Source of the DNA: Tabrizicola sp.
GTDB taxonomy: Bacteria > Pseudomonadota > Alphaproteobacteria > Rhodobacterales > Rhodobacteraceae
Assembly (NCBI RefSeq): GCF_030694085.1
Contig: NZ_JAUXZE010000093.1
Coordinates: 1 to 64,000 of the forward strand
Length of the DNA stretch: 64,000 nucleotides
Reading direction: 5' to 3'
Shown here: piece after piece, positions 26,272 through 35,800 of the stretch
How the letters are laid out: each line of letters starts with the position of its first letter
How positions within the stretch are numbered: the stretch's first letter is position 1
Translations under genes and position numbers: made by a program
Notes under the pieces: model-generated
Database searches by the model: none
Seen by the model: the letters and a program-made list of their open reading frames with translations, nothing else
What the model was told of the DNA's origin: nothing

Positions 26272-26976
26272 ATGAGCGCCGATTCAAAGCCCAGCCTGCG
26301 TGTGGCCTCGTGGAACATCCGCAAGGGCCTTGGCACCGACCTGCGCCGCGACGCCGACCGGGTGCTGGCGGGGATCGCGGCGCTGCAGGCGGACATCGTG
26401 GCCCTGCAGGAGGCCGACTTCCGTCTTGGCGACCGGCCCTCGGCCCTGCCGCGCGACCGCATCGGTGCCGCCACGGGGCTGGAGCCGCTGCCGATCGGCC
26501 GCAATGCCGTCAGCCTTGGCTGGCACGGCAACGCGCTTCTGGCCCGGCCTGGCATCCACGTCTGCGGGCTGGAACACCTCGACCTGCCGGGCCACGAGCC
26601 GCGCGGCGCGGTGATCGTCGATCTCGATACGCCTGCACCGCTGCGCGTGGTCGCGGTCCACCTCGGCCTTCTGCGGGCGGCTCGCCGCCGCCAGCTCGAC
26701 GCGATCCGCAGCGCCCTGCAACGCCACTCGCTGCGACCGACGGTGATCCTTGGCGATTTCAACGAACGCTCGCAGCGCGTCGGCCTTGGACGGATTGCGG
26801 GCTCCTTCGTGATCCTGCCCACCGCGCCTACCTTCCCCTCGCGGCGTCCCTTCCTGCCGCTCGACCGGATCGTCCACTCGCTGGACCTCGAGCTGGTCCC
26901 GCTGTCCCACCCGCGCACCACAGGCCCGCAGGCCAGCGACCACCTTCCCCTCCTGGCCGAACTGCGCTGGCTCTAG
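26272..26976 (+). CDS. Endonuclease/exonuclease/phosphatase (EEP) family protein
   Basis: The 234-residue protein has the EEP catalytic set in order: Asn in ASWNIRKG, Glu in ALQEAD, His in VAVHLGLL, Asp/Asn in ILGDFNE and SDH in ASDHLPLL. It could be a nuclease or a phosphodiesterase; family members next to phospholipase D genes are common in this order, but no such gene is seen here. Start at 26272 follows TTGGGGGG and gives the conserved LRVASWNIR near the N-terminus. Confidence 0.85.
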   Translation: MSADSKPSLRVASWNIRKGLGTDLRRDADRVLAGIAALQADIVALQEADFRLGDRPSALPRDRIGAATGLEPLPIGRNAVSLGWHGNALLARPGIHVCGLEHLDLPGHEPRGAVIVDLDTPAPLRVVAVHLGLLRAARRRQLDAIRSALQRHSLRPTVILGDFNERSQRVGLGRIAGSFVILPTAPTFPSRRPFLPLDRIVHSLDLELVPLSHPRTTGPQASDHLPLLAELRWL

Positions 26977-27348
26977 GGGGGTGATCAGGACCGGCCCGCG
27001 GTTCGCCTGCACCCAGGGGCCGGCGTCGGACAAGACGACAACACCCGCGCGGCGGACTGCGCCGCCTGCCCGGATTCTGGTCGCCGATCGGGCGGTCGCG
27101 CGGGCGGGCCGTCGAATGGACGCCCAATGCGCGCAGCAGAAGGCGCAAGTTCCGACCAAAGCCGCAGGTGTACACGACAGAAAGTCCCGGTCGCCCCCTC
27201 TCGGCGGGGCAATTCTCGGCGGGGCAATCCGGTCGAGAGGTTCTGCCGCAACTCAAGCCGTTCCGGCCTGTCGCCACCCGCTTCGCAAAGCATGCTGGTG
27301 CCTCCGCGCTCTTGAGTCCGCCCGCGTTCCCGCCGCCAGTCTTTCACA

Positions 27349-27459
27349 TTTGCCCAAGTATCCTTCGGGGGTTTGGGGGTGAAAAACCCCCAATGTCCGA
27401 GCCATGTGCGCGCCCTTCGCGCGCATCTGGCGAGACACGGGCTTGCGCGTCAGCGCTCC
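27349..27459 (+). repeat. Dispersed repeat, intergenic copy (TTTGCCCAA-TATCC ... CAGCGCTCC)
   Basis: It starts TTTGCCCAAGTATCC, contains a hairpin of 8 bp (TTGGGGGT, loop GAAAA, ACCCCCAA at 27373-27393) and ends in a 63-bp core (27397-27459) that includes TGCGCGCCCTTCGCGCGCA. The core matches 42541-42603 at 54 of 63 positions by my count. That second copy lies inside a coding gene. Confidence 0.75.
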
Positions 27460-27617
27460 TTGAGAAAACCGTCCGCAATCACCCGGCGCCCCCGGATGGC
27501 ACATGGCCCGCCCCCCGAGGCTCCCACTGCCTTCCCGCATTGGACGCCATTGGCCAATGACTAACAAATCTCTAACGATCGAAAGCAAGTATCTGATATA
27601 AATAGAAATACCAGGAA

Positions 27618-27632
27618 TGTCCACCGTGGACA
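27618..27632. terminator. Palindrome TGTCCACCGTGGACA after adenine deaminase gene
   Basis: It lies 3 bp beyond the stop codon of the leftward adenine deaminase gene. The same palindrome, with G in the centre, follows topA at 51968, so it looks like a gene-end element. Confidence 0.6.
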
Positions 27633-27635
27633 GAC

Positions 27636-29336
27636 TCAGGGCATGACCTCGAAACGGTCCACGTCGACCATCCCCAGGTCCGTGATCTTCAGATGCGGGA
27701 TCACCGGCAGCGCCAGGAAGGCGAGCTGCAGGAAAGGTTCCTCCAGCACCACGCCCAGCGACTTCGCCGCCGCCCGCAGCTTCACCAGATCCTCCCGGAC
27801 CGCCTCAAAGCTCTGCAGGCTCATCAGCCCGGCGACGGGCAGAGGCAGCTCGGCCAGCACCCGGCCGCCCTCGACGACCACGAAGCCGCCCTCGATCTCG
27901 ACCAGCCGGTTCGCGGCCAGGGCCATGTCCGCATAGTCCGCCCCCACCACCGCGATGTTGTGGTGATCGTGACAGACCGTCGAGCCGATTGCGCCCTTCC
28001 CCAACCCGAATCCCTTCACAAACCCCGTCGCCCGGTTTCCGTTCACCCCATGCCGCTCGATCACCGCGATCTTCACCAGGTCACGGGTCAGATCCGGCCG
28101 TTTGTCCCCATCCTGCGGGGCGATGTCGAAGGTCAGATGTTCGGTGATGATCTTGCCCGGCAGGATACCGATCACCGACGTCTGGACCCGGTTGCCGCCG
28201 GTACGGAAGTGCGTCGCCTCGATCTTCGCCGACCTCACCGAATGGCGCGCGACGGGCTCGGTCGTCGCGCGGCCGGCAAAGGCCGCGTCGTCTGCCACCA
28301 CGCCCCCCGCCAGCACCAGGCTGGCATTGCAGCCCTCCAGACTGTCGATCACCACGATATCCGCCCGCTTTCCCGGTGCAATCAGCCCGCGGTCCTTCAG
28401 CCCGAATGTCTCTGCCGCCGACAGCGAGGCCGCCCGGTAGACCGCCAGCGCGGGGGCCCCCAGTTCGATGGCAGTGCGGATCATGTAGTCCAGATGCCCA
28501 TGTTCACCGATATCCAGCGGGTTCCGGTCGTCGGTGCAGAAGGCAAGGTAGGGCGCAAATCTCTCCGTCAGCAGCCCCGCCAGCGCGTGCAGGTCCTTCG
28601 AGACAGAGCCCTCGCGGATCAGCACCCGCATCCCCTTGCGCAGCTTTTCCAGCCCCTCGTCGTAGCTGGTCGCCTCGTGCTCGGTTCGGATGCCAGCGCT
28701 GATATAGCCGTTCAGGTCGGTCCCCCGCAGCAGCGGCGCGTGCCCGTCGATGTGGCGGCCCTGGAAGGCCTGAAGCTTCTCCAGACAGCCCGGGTCCTTC
28801 ATCAGCACGCCGGGGTAATTCATGAACTCGGCCAGGCCGATGACCTTGGGGTGGTCCATGAAGGGGATCAGGTCCAAGGCCGACAGCCGTGCGCCTGTCG
28901 TCTCCATGTGGGTCGAGGGCACGCAGGACGACAGCTGCACCCGCAGGTCCATCACCAGTTGAGACGCGGATTCAAGAAAATACCGGATACCCTTGATCCC
29001 GCAGACATTCGCGATCTCGTGCGGGTCACAGATCGCGGTCGTCACGCCCCGCGGCGTCACGCATCGATCAAACTCGTGCGGGGTGACAAGCGAGCTTTCC
29101 ACATGCAGGTGCGTGTCGATGAACCCTGGAACCAGCACGCGGCCCGAGACGTCGATCTCCCGTTTGCCCGAGTAACTCGCGAACACTCCCACGATGGTAT
29201 CGCCGCAGATCGCCACGTCGGATTCCACCAGATCGCCGGTGATCAGGTCGAAGACCCGGCCCCCTTTCAGCACCAGGTCGGCAGCCACCAGACCCCGGCC
29301 CTGATCAATTCTGTCGGTCAACGGCGCTTTCGGCAT
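27636..29336 (-). CDS. ade: Adenine deaminase
   Basis: The 566-residue amidohydrolase converts adenine to hypoxanthine and ammonia in purine salvage. The metal-site opening VPGFIDTHLHVESSLVTPHE and CDPHEIANVCG, the LAEFMNYPGVL and DGHAPLLRG segments, and the C-terminal GSTVCHDHHNIAVVGADYAD are characteristic of Ade. AAAGGAG lies seven bases before the ATG at 29336. Length is normal. A palindrome follows the stop. Confidence 0.94.
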   Translation of the reverse strand: MPKAPLTDRIDQGRGLVAADLVLKGGRVFDLITGDLVESDVAICGDTIVGVFASYSGKREIDVSGRVLVPGFIDTHLHVESSLVTPHEFDRCVTPRGVTTAICDPHEIANVCGIKGIRYFLESASQLVMDLRVQLSSCVPSTHMETTGARLSALDLIPFMDHPKVIGLAEFMNYPGVLMKDPGCLEKLQAFQGRHIDGHAPLLRGTDLNGYISAGIRTEHEATSYDEGLEKLRKGMRVLIREGSVSKDLHALAGLLTERFAPYLAFCTDDRNPLDIGEHGHLDYMIRTAIELGAPALAVYRAASLSAAETFGLKDRGLIAPGKRADIVVIDSLEGCNASLVLAGGVVADDAAFAGRATTEPVARHSVRSAKIEATHFRTGGNRVQTSVIGILPGKIITEHLTFDIAPQDGDKRPDLTRDLVKIAVIERHGVNGNRATGFVKGFGLGKGAIGSTVCHDHHNIAVVGADYADMALAANRLVEIEGGFVVVEGGRVLAELPLPVAGLMSLQSFEAVREDLVKLRAAAKSLGVVLEEPFLQLAFLALPVIPHLKITDLGMVDVDRFEVMP

Positions 29337-29411
29337 GGCGTTCTCCTTTCCGATAAGGGAACCTGAAACCGTCTCCGGCGTCCAGCCTTACCGACCTTGC
29401 GGAACCTTTCG

Positions 29412-30356
29412 ATGGAACCTGCCGCGCCTCGCCCGACGCGCCCCCTGCGCGGGATCACCTTCAAGCTGTGCTCGGTCATGGTGTTCATTGTCATGGCCTC
29501 GCTCATCAAGGCGACCTCAGCGCATGTGCCGGCGGGACAGGCGGTGTTCTTCCGCTCGGCCTTCGCGATCCCGGTGATCATGCTGTGGCTTGCCTGGCGC
29601 CGCGAACTGGGCACCGGCCTGCGCACCGCGAACCCGATGGGGCATCTCTGGCGGGGCGTGGTCGGGACCGTGTCGATGGGCCTTGGCTTTGCTGGTCTTG
29701 GCTACCTGCCGCTGCCCGAGGTCACTGCCATAGGCTACGCCGCCCCGCTTCTGACCGTGATCTTCGCCGCGATGTTCCTGGGCGAGGAAGTCCGGCTCTT
29801 CCGCATTACCTGCGTCATCCTGGGTATGATCGGCGTGCTGATCGTGCTGACACCGCGCCTGTCGCTGGCACCGGGCACTGCCAGCGTGGCCGAGGCGTTT
29901 GGTGCGACGCTGGTGCTGGGCAGCGCGGTCTTTGCGGCCCTGGCCCAGGTCTTCGTGCGAAAACTGGTGAACACTGAAGGCACTGCGGCCATCGTCTTCT
30001 ACTTCTCGGTCACGGCGACGACCCTGTCACTGGTCACGTTGCCCTTCGGCTGGGTCTGGCCCACGCCGCTGGAAGCCAGCCTGCTGGTTCTTGCTGGGCT
30101 GCTGGGCGGGGTCGGGCAGATCCTTCTGACCTCCAGTTACCGCGAGGCGGATGCCTCGCTCGTGGCGCCTTTCGACTATGCCTCGATGATCTTCGCTCTG
30201 GCGATCGGCTACTTCATATTCTCCGAAGTGCCGACCTGGACCATGCTTGGGGGGGCCGCACTGATCGTGACGGCGGGTATCCTGATCATCTGGCGCGAAC
30301 ACAAGCTGGGCCTCGAACGCGCCCGCCAACGCAAGGCGATGACGCCGCAGGGATAG
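29412..30356 (+). CDS. DMT-superfamily (EamA) transporter
   Basis: A 314-residue protein with about ten transmembrane helices in two EamA repeats (VFIVMASLIKATSAHVPAGQ, VTAIGYAAPLLTVIFAAMFL, SYREADASLVAPFDYASMIF, ILIIWREHKLG). Family members export metabolites or amino acids, or act as permeases of unknown substrate. ATG at 29412 is preferred over TTG at 29397. Stands alone, divergent from ade. Confidence 0.87.
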   Translation: MEPAAPRPTRPLRGITFKLCSVMVFIVMASLIKATSAHVPAGQAVFFRSAFAIPVIMLWLAWRRELGTGLRTANPMGHLWRGVVGTVSMGLGFAGLGYLPLPEVTAIGYAAPLLTVIFAAMFLGEEVRLFRITCVILGMIGVLIVLTPRLSLAPGTASVAEAFGATLVLGSAVFAALAQVFVRKLVNTEGTAAIVFYFSVTATTLSLVTLPFGWVWPTPLEASLLVLAGLLGGVGQILLTSSYREADASLVAPFDYASMIFALAIGYFIFSEVPTWTMLGGAALIVTAGILIIWREHKLGLERARQRKAMTPQG

Positions 30357-30428
30357 CCTCCTCGATCCCTTCGGTCTCTCGTCGGTCGACCCCCGCGAGG
30401 AGAAGCCGGAGGCGAACGACGAGCAGCC

Positions 30429-31547
30429 CTACAGACCCAGCCTGTCCACCACCCAGACGCCCATCGCCTGCACCATGTCGTCGCGCCACGAGAGCGGGCC
30501 GGGCTTGTACAGCGCCGATCCCAGGGCGCGCTGCTGTTTTTCCAGGATGCCCACATCTTCCTTCGCCACCCGCTCCCAGCGGTCGTAATAGGGCTCGGCC
30601 CGGGCCTGGAAGTCGGGCAGCGACAGCCGATCCTTCGGGAAGCAGCCGCCGACCTCCAGCACTGTGCGGGTCTCATTGACGGGCCGGGTGTTCAGCCACC
30701 ACAGGCAATCCTGCGCCACGGCGAACTGGACGGTGGGGAAAACCACGGTGAAATAGGTGCCCAGCTTTGCATCCTCATCCAAGCCGTCGATCGGCGGGAA
30801 CGGCGGCTGGTCGCTGCCAAGCGTGGCGATGGAGCGGCCCGAGATCACCTGGATCGTGATCCAGTTGCCCTTGGTCGCCGGGGACCGCGACTGCTGCGCC
30901 CCCACCGTGTCGCGGTGGACGATGCCGGTGTGATAGGTCTCGACCGCGTTTTCCAGGATCAGTTTCCAGTTGCAGGCGACGTCCAGCGTGACGCGCCAGG
31001 TGCAGCGCATGTCCCCCAGCTTGTGGCTGGCCATCCGGTCGGGGAAATCGCCGAGGTGTTCGCGGAGCGATGGCCCGTCCTTGGTGAAGCGGGCGAAGAC
31101 GAAGCCCTCCCACTGGTCCAGGTCCAGACCTACCATCCCGTTCTCGACCTTGTCGAATCCCTCGGCGTCCTTCATGTCCGGGCAGCCATAGAGGCGGCCG
31201 TCGTTCAGATAGCTCCAGGCGTGGTAGGGGCAGGTGATACGGCCGCCGACGTTGCCCGACCCTTCCAAGAGGATGGACCCGCGATGGCGGCAATAATTGG
31301 CAAAACAGCGCAGCTGACCGTCATTGCCGCGGATCAGCACGATCGGCCCGCCGGGGCTGTCGAAGGCGCGGTAGTCGCCGGGGGTCGGCAGCTCTTCGGC
31401 GCGGGTCAGGAAGAACCAGTGCTTCAGGAACACCTGGTCGCGTTCCGCCTTGAAGATCGCGGGGTCGGTGTAGAACCCGGCCGGCATGGATCGCGCGCGG
31501 TTCAGGGGTTGGGTGGCGGCTGCGATCTCGGCGCGGTCAAGGCTCAT
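30429..31547 (-). CDS. Rieske 2Fe-2S oxygenase alpha subunit, unpartnered
   Basis: The 372-residue product has Rieske ligands CRHRG and CPYHAW (about residues 86-108) and a mononuclear iron site ENAVETYHTGIVH (about 201-213), so it should hydroxylate or demethylate a small substrate with O2. It differs clearly from the betaine-type enzyme at 2528-3760. No reductase or ferredoxin gene is adjacent, so it must borrow electrons from elsewhere. Substrate unknown; members include choline-like and carnitine-like monooxygenases as well as aromatic enzymes. Confidence 0.87.
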   Translation of the reverse strand: MSLDRAEIAAATQPLNRARSMPAGFYTDPAIFKAERDQVFLKHWFFLTRAEELPTPGDYRAFDSPGGPIVLIRGNDGQLRCFANYCRHRGSILLEGSGNVGGRITCPYHAWSYLNDGRLYGCPDMKDAEGFDKVENGMVGLDLDQWEGFVFARFTKDGPSLREHLGDFPDRMASHKLGDMRCTWRVTLDVACNWKLILENAVETYHTGIVHRDTVGAQQSRSPATKGNWITIQVISGRSIATLGSDQPPFPPIDGLDEDAKLGTYFTVVFPTVQFAVAQDCLWWLNTRPVNETRTVLEVGGCFPKDRLSLPDFQARAEPYYDRWERVAKEDVGILEKQQRALGSALYKPGPLSWRDDMVQAMGVWVVDRLGL

Positions 31548-31688
31548 CGGTCACTCCCGGTTTCCCGTTCCGGCCAGTTTGCGGCGCGGGTCGCGGGCTG
31601 GCAAGTCCGGGCGCATTTGCCCCGTGCAATCGCTGATCCGCAGGCTTACGTTCGGGCAAGACAGACACTGTCGGCAGGAGATACGACG

Positions 31689-31814
31689 ATGGCCAAGGGC
31701 ATGAACAAGCGCAAGGAAGTGAAGAAGCCGAAGAAAGAGGCGGCGAAGGCTCCGGTCTCGGTGGCCTCGTCCAGTGCGAAGGTCACGATATCGCCGGGCA
31801 AACCGAAGGACTAG
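31689..31814 (+). CDS. Small lysine-rich conserved protein
   Basis: A 41-residue basic protein beginning MAKGMNKRKEVKKPKKEAAK. Tiny proteins of this kind are widespread in Rhodobacterales and of unknown role. GGAGATACGACG precedes the ATG, giving a ribosome site. Its last 4 bases overlap the end of the convergent DoxX gene. Confidence 0.7.
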   Translation: MAKGMNKRKEVKKPKKEAAKAPVSVASSSAKVTISPGKPKD

Positions 31815-32146
31815 GCGGGCTTGTGGGCGGCGGCCATCGCCACGAGGCCGCCCGCAATCGCCCAGTTCTTGACGAAGATCGACATCTGCCAGCCGTCCTG
31901 CGGCTGAAAGTGAAAGAGGCTGGTGACGGCGCAGTAGAGGGCGGCTGCCAGAGCGGCGGGCCAGACGGTGCGCGGCACCAGTAGGCCGAGGGCCAGGGCT
32001 AGGTTCAGTGCCAAGGCGGGCCAGACCAGCCACCCCGGCGCGCCGACCCCGGTCAAGAGCCCCGCCGCGACCTGTGGTGCCAGTGCCTTCTGGATCGCTC
32101 CTGTCAGGAAAAGCGCGGCCAACAGGATACGTCCGACAAGGTCCAT
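31811..32146 (-). CDS. DoxX-family membrane protein
   Basis: A 111-residue protein with four hydrophobic helices (LVGRILLAALFLTGAIQKAL, GWLVWPALALNLALALGLLV, FHFQPQDGWQMSIFVKNWAI, AGGLVAMAAAHKPA), the DoxX pattern. Family members are linked to terminal oxidase or redox homeostasis but this one has no assigned role. Stands alone. Confidence 0.8.
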   Translation of the reverse strand: MDLVGRILLAALFLTGAIQKALAPQVAAGLLTGVGAPGWLVWPALALNLALALGLLVPRTVWPAALAAALYCAVTSLFHFQPQDGWQMSIFVKNWAIAGGLVAMAAAHKPA

Positions 32147-32220
32147 CTTCGCCTCCGTTTCCTGCAGCTACGCAGGGCGGGACGGGAAGTTGCACCGGCC
32201 TTGCCGCGGTCTTGCGCCAA

Positions 32221-32247
32221 GTAGGGTGGGCGGATCGCCCACCTTAC
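32221..32247. terminator. Hairpin after putR-like gene (GTAGGGTGGGC repeat, copy 2)
   Basis: GTAGGGTGGGCG, loop GAT, CGCCCACCTTAC; 12-bp stem with one G-T-type mismatch. It lies 2 bp beyond the stop of the leftward Lrp-family gene and is related to the hairpins at 24214 and 49034. Confidence 0.7.
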
Positions 32248-32248
32248 C

Positions 32249-32710
32249 TTAGAAGACCTCCTTCACCGCCTCCATCGCCACATAGGTCGAGGTGCTGGCG
32301 ACATGGGGCAGGGCGCTGATCACCTCGCCCAGAACCCGGCGATAGGACTGGATGTCCGACGTGCGCACCTTCAGCAGGTAGTCAAAGCTGGATGCCATCA
32401 TGTGGCACTGCTCGACCTCGGGCACCAGAAGGACCGCCCGGTTGAACGCGGTCAGCGCCGCCTCGCGCGTGTCCGACAGGCGGACCTCGACAAAGGCGAC
32501 ATGGGCCTGACCCATCTTGATCGGGTCCAGGATCGCGCGGTAGCCGGTGATGATCCCCGTCTCCTCCAGCCGCTTCATCCGGGCCTGGGTCGGAGACTTG
32601 GACAGACCGATCCGCCGGGCAAGCTCGACCGCAGCGATGCGGCCCTCGGTCTGCAGGACCCGCAGGATCGCCAGGTCGAAACGATCCAGATCGGCGCGGT
32701 CATTTGGCAT
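32249..32710 (-). CDS. putR: Lrp/AsnC-family regulator, probably PutR
   Basis: The 153-residue protein has the Lrp helix-turn-helix (LDRFDLAILRVLQTEGRIAA, VELARRIGLSKSPTQARMKR) and the C-terminal ligand-binding RAM domain. It is divergent from putA, the arrangement of the proline-responsive activator PutR of Rhodobacter and Agrobacterium, so activation of putA by proline is the expected role. PutA itself lacks the DNA-binding domain found in enteric PutA, which fits use of a separate regulator. Palindromes lie in the 104-bp shared promoter. Confidence 0.85.
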   Translation of the reverse strand: MPNDRADLDRFDLAILRVLQTEGRIAAVELARRIGLSKSPTQARMKRLEETGIITGYRAILDPIKMGQAHVAFVEVRLSDTREAALTAFNRAVLLVPEVEQCHMMASSFDYLLKVRTSDIQSYRRVLGEVISALPHVASTSTYVAMEAVKEVF

Positions 32711-32720
32711 GGCGTAATTC

Positions 32721-32768
32721 CTGAGTTCTCAGACTCTGGCCTGCCTATCATATCGTTTTCAGGAAAAC
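32721..32768. promoter_or_regulatory. Palindromes in putR/putA promoter
   Basis: CTGAGTTCTCAG (32721-32732) has 5-bp arms around TT, and GTTTTCAGGAAAAC (32755-32768) has 6-bp arms around AG. Both suit an Lrp-type dimer. Their spacing centre to centre is about 35 bp, near three helical turns, compatible with cooperative binding. Confidence 0.55.
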
Positions 32769-32814
32769 AGCCTGCCGATTTCGCGATATGCTGGGCGGAA
32801 AGAAAGGTGCCCCC

Positions 32815-35800
32815 ATGCCCGCTGATTCCGCCCCTGCCTGGTCTGTCATCACCACCGGCACCCTCACCGACGAAACCGCGCTGGTGCAGCGCCTGGTGGC
32901 CGAGGCCGCGCTGGAGGCACCCGCCCGTGCCGCCATCGTGGCGCAAGGGGCCGACCTTGTGCGCCGCATCCGGGCAAGTGCCAAGCCGGGGCTGATGGAG
33001 GTGTTCCTGGCCGAATACGGTCTCTCCACCGACGAAGGCATCGCGCTGATGTGCCTGGCCGAGGCGCTTTTGCGGGTTCCGGACGCCGAGACGATGGATG
33101 CGCTGATCGAGGACAAGATCGCACCCTCGGACTGGGGCCGCCATCTTGGCAAATCTGCGTCCTCTCTCGTCAATGCATCCACCTGGGCCTTGATGCTGAC
33201 CGGCAAGGTGCTGGATGACCGCGAGGGTGGCATCGCCGGGGCGCTGCGTGGCGCGGTCCGCAGGCTTGGCGAGCCGGTGATCCGCACCGCCGTCTCCCGC
33301 GCGATGAAGGAAATGGGGCGCAACTTCGTCCTGGGTGAAACCATCGACAAGGCGATGGACCGGGCCGAGGAGCTGGAGGCCAAGGGCTATACCTACAGCT
33401 ACGACATGCTGGGCGAGGCGGCGCGGACCGAAGCCGACGCGCGGCGCTATCACCTGTCCTATTCCCGCGCGATCACCGCCATCGCCCGCGCCGCCAAGGG
33501 CAATGAAATCCGCACCAATCCCGGAATTTCGGTCAAGCTTTCGGCGCTGCATCCGCGCTATGAGGTCGCCAAGCGCGAAAGGGTGATGGAGGAGCTGGTC
33601 CCCCGCGTCCGCGCTTTGGCGTCGCTGGCAAAGGCGGCGGGCCTTGGCTTCAACATCGACGCCGAGGAAGCCGACCGCCTGGCCCTGTCGCTGGAGGTGA
33701 TCGAGGCCACGCTGTCCGATCCGGCGCTGAAGGGCTGGGACGGGTTCGGGGTGGTGGTGCAGGCCTACGGTCGCCGCGCCGGCGCGGTGATCGACTGGCT
33801 GCACGCGCTGGCCGTCCGGCTGGACCGCAAGATCATGGTGCGGCTGGTCAAAGGCGCCTATTGGGACGCCGAGGTGAAGCGCGCGCAGGTCCTGGGGCTG
33901 GAAAGCTTCCCGGTCTTCACCCGCAAGCAATCGACCGACGTCAGCTACGTCGCCAATGCCCGCAAGCTTTTGTCTCTGACCGACCGCATCTATCCGCAAT
34001 TCGCCACCCACAACGCCCATACCGTCGCCGCGATCCTGCATATTGCAGGTCAGCAGGGGCTGACGCCGATGGACTACGAATTCCAGCGCCTGCACGGCAT
34101 GGGCGAGCGGCTGCACGACATCGTCCTCACGGACAACGCCACCCGCTGCCGCATCTACGCCCCGGTCGGCGCGCACCGCGATCTTCTGGCCTATCTCGTC
34201 CGTCGCCTGCTGGAAAACGGCGCGAACTCCAGCTTCGTCAACCAGATCGTCGACGAGGACGTGCCCCCGGAAACCGTCGCGGCCTGCCCGCTGACGGCGA
34301 TCGAGGCGCTGTCTGCCATTCCCAGCCCCGCGCTGGCGACCGGCCCGGCGCTGTTCGGCGCGCGGAAGAACTCCCAGGGCTGGGACCTGACGGATGCCGC
34401 CGACCTTGCGGCCATCGAAGCCGCCCGCGCGCCCTTTGCCGACGCCCGCATCGACGCCGCGCCGCGCCTTGCCGGTCGCGTGGTCGGCGGCCCGCAGCTT
34501 GCGGTCCTGAACCCGGCCACGGGCGCGCTGGTCGGCCATGTCACCACGGCGGGCCTGCCGGACGTGGACACGGCCCTTCGCCTGGCCGAACCCTGGTCCG
34601 CCGCACCGCAGGAACGCGCGACGGTCCTGAACCGCGCCGCCGACCGGATGGAGGCGGATATGGGGCGCATCTTCGCGGTTCTTGCGCGCGAGGCGGGAAA
34701 GACCCTTTCCGACGCCGTGGCCGAACTGCGCGAGGCGGTGGATTTCCTTCGCTACTACGGCAGCCAGGCGCAGCAGTCCCACCCCGCGCGGGGCGTCTTT
34801 GCCTGCATCAGCCCGTGGAACTTTCCGCTGGCGATCTTCTGCGGCCAGATCGGCGCGGCGCTTGCCGCCGGGAACGCGGTCCTGGCCAAGCCCGCCGAAC
34901 AGACCCCGCTGATCGCCTGCATCGCCGTCGATCACCTTCTGGCGGCCGGGGTGCCCGCGACGGCGCTGCAACTTCTTCCCGGCGACGGCTCTGTCGGTGC
35001 GGCTCTGACCCGTGACCCAAGGGTCAACGGCGTGGCCTTCACCGGCTCGACCGAGACGGCGCAGGCAATCCGCCGCAGCATGGCCGACCATCTTGACCCC
35101 ACGGCGCCGCTCATCGCCGAAACCGGCGGCCTCAACGCCATGCTGGTCGATTCCACCGCGCTGCCCGAACAGGCGGTGCGCGACATCATCGCGTCTTCCT
35201 TCCAGTCGGCTGGACAAAGGTGCTCGGCGCTCCGCTGCCTTTATGTGCAGGAGGACGTGGCCGAAACCGTCACCGAGATGCTGTTCGGCGCGATGGAGGA
35301 CCTTGCGCTGGGCGATCCATGGGCCTTGGCCACCGATGTCGGCCCGGTGATCGACGCCGAGGCCCAGGCGGGCATCCGCGCCTATGTCGATGCGGCCCGG
35401 ACCGAGGGGCGGGTGCTGAAGGAACTGATGGCGCCGGGGCAGGGCACCTTCATCGCCCCCACCGTCCTGTCGGTGAACGGCATCCAGGACATGCCGCGCG
35501 AGATCTTCGGCCCGGTCCTGCACATCGCCACCTTCAAGGCGTCCGAGATCGACCGGGTCATCGCCGCCATCAACGCCACGGGCTACGGCCTGACCTTCGG
35601 CCTGCACTCGCGCATCGACGACCGGGTGCAGCACATCGTCGACGGCATGCGGGTCGGCAATACCTACGTCAACCGCAACCAGATCGGTGCGGTTGTGGGG
35701 TCGCAGCCCTTCGGCGGCGAGGGGCTTTCGGGCACCGGACCCAAGGCGGGCGGCCCGCACTACCTGACGCGGTTCACCAGGGCCGAGACCCCGCGCGCCA

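Larger units (their letters stand above)
26977..27635. other. 659-bp intergenic region with repeats, no convincing gene
   Basis: No frame has a familiar domain or ribosome site. The right half carries the dispersed repeat 27349-27459, an AT-rich stretch near 27560-27610 and the palindrome TGTCCACCGTGGACA at 27618. The left half is GC-rich and may be eroded coding sequence. Confidence 0.5.

Noticed and set aside
27693..29366. 557-codon open frame antisense to ade
   Set aside because: Shadow of adenine deaminase gene.
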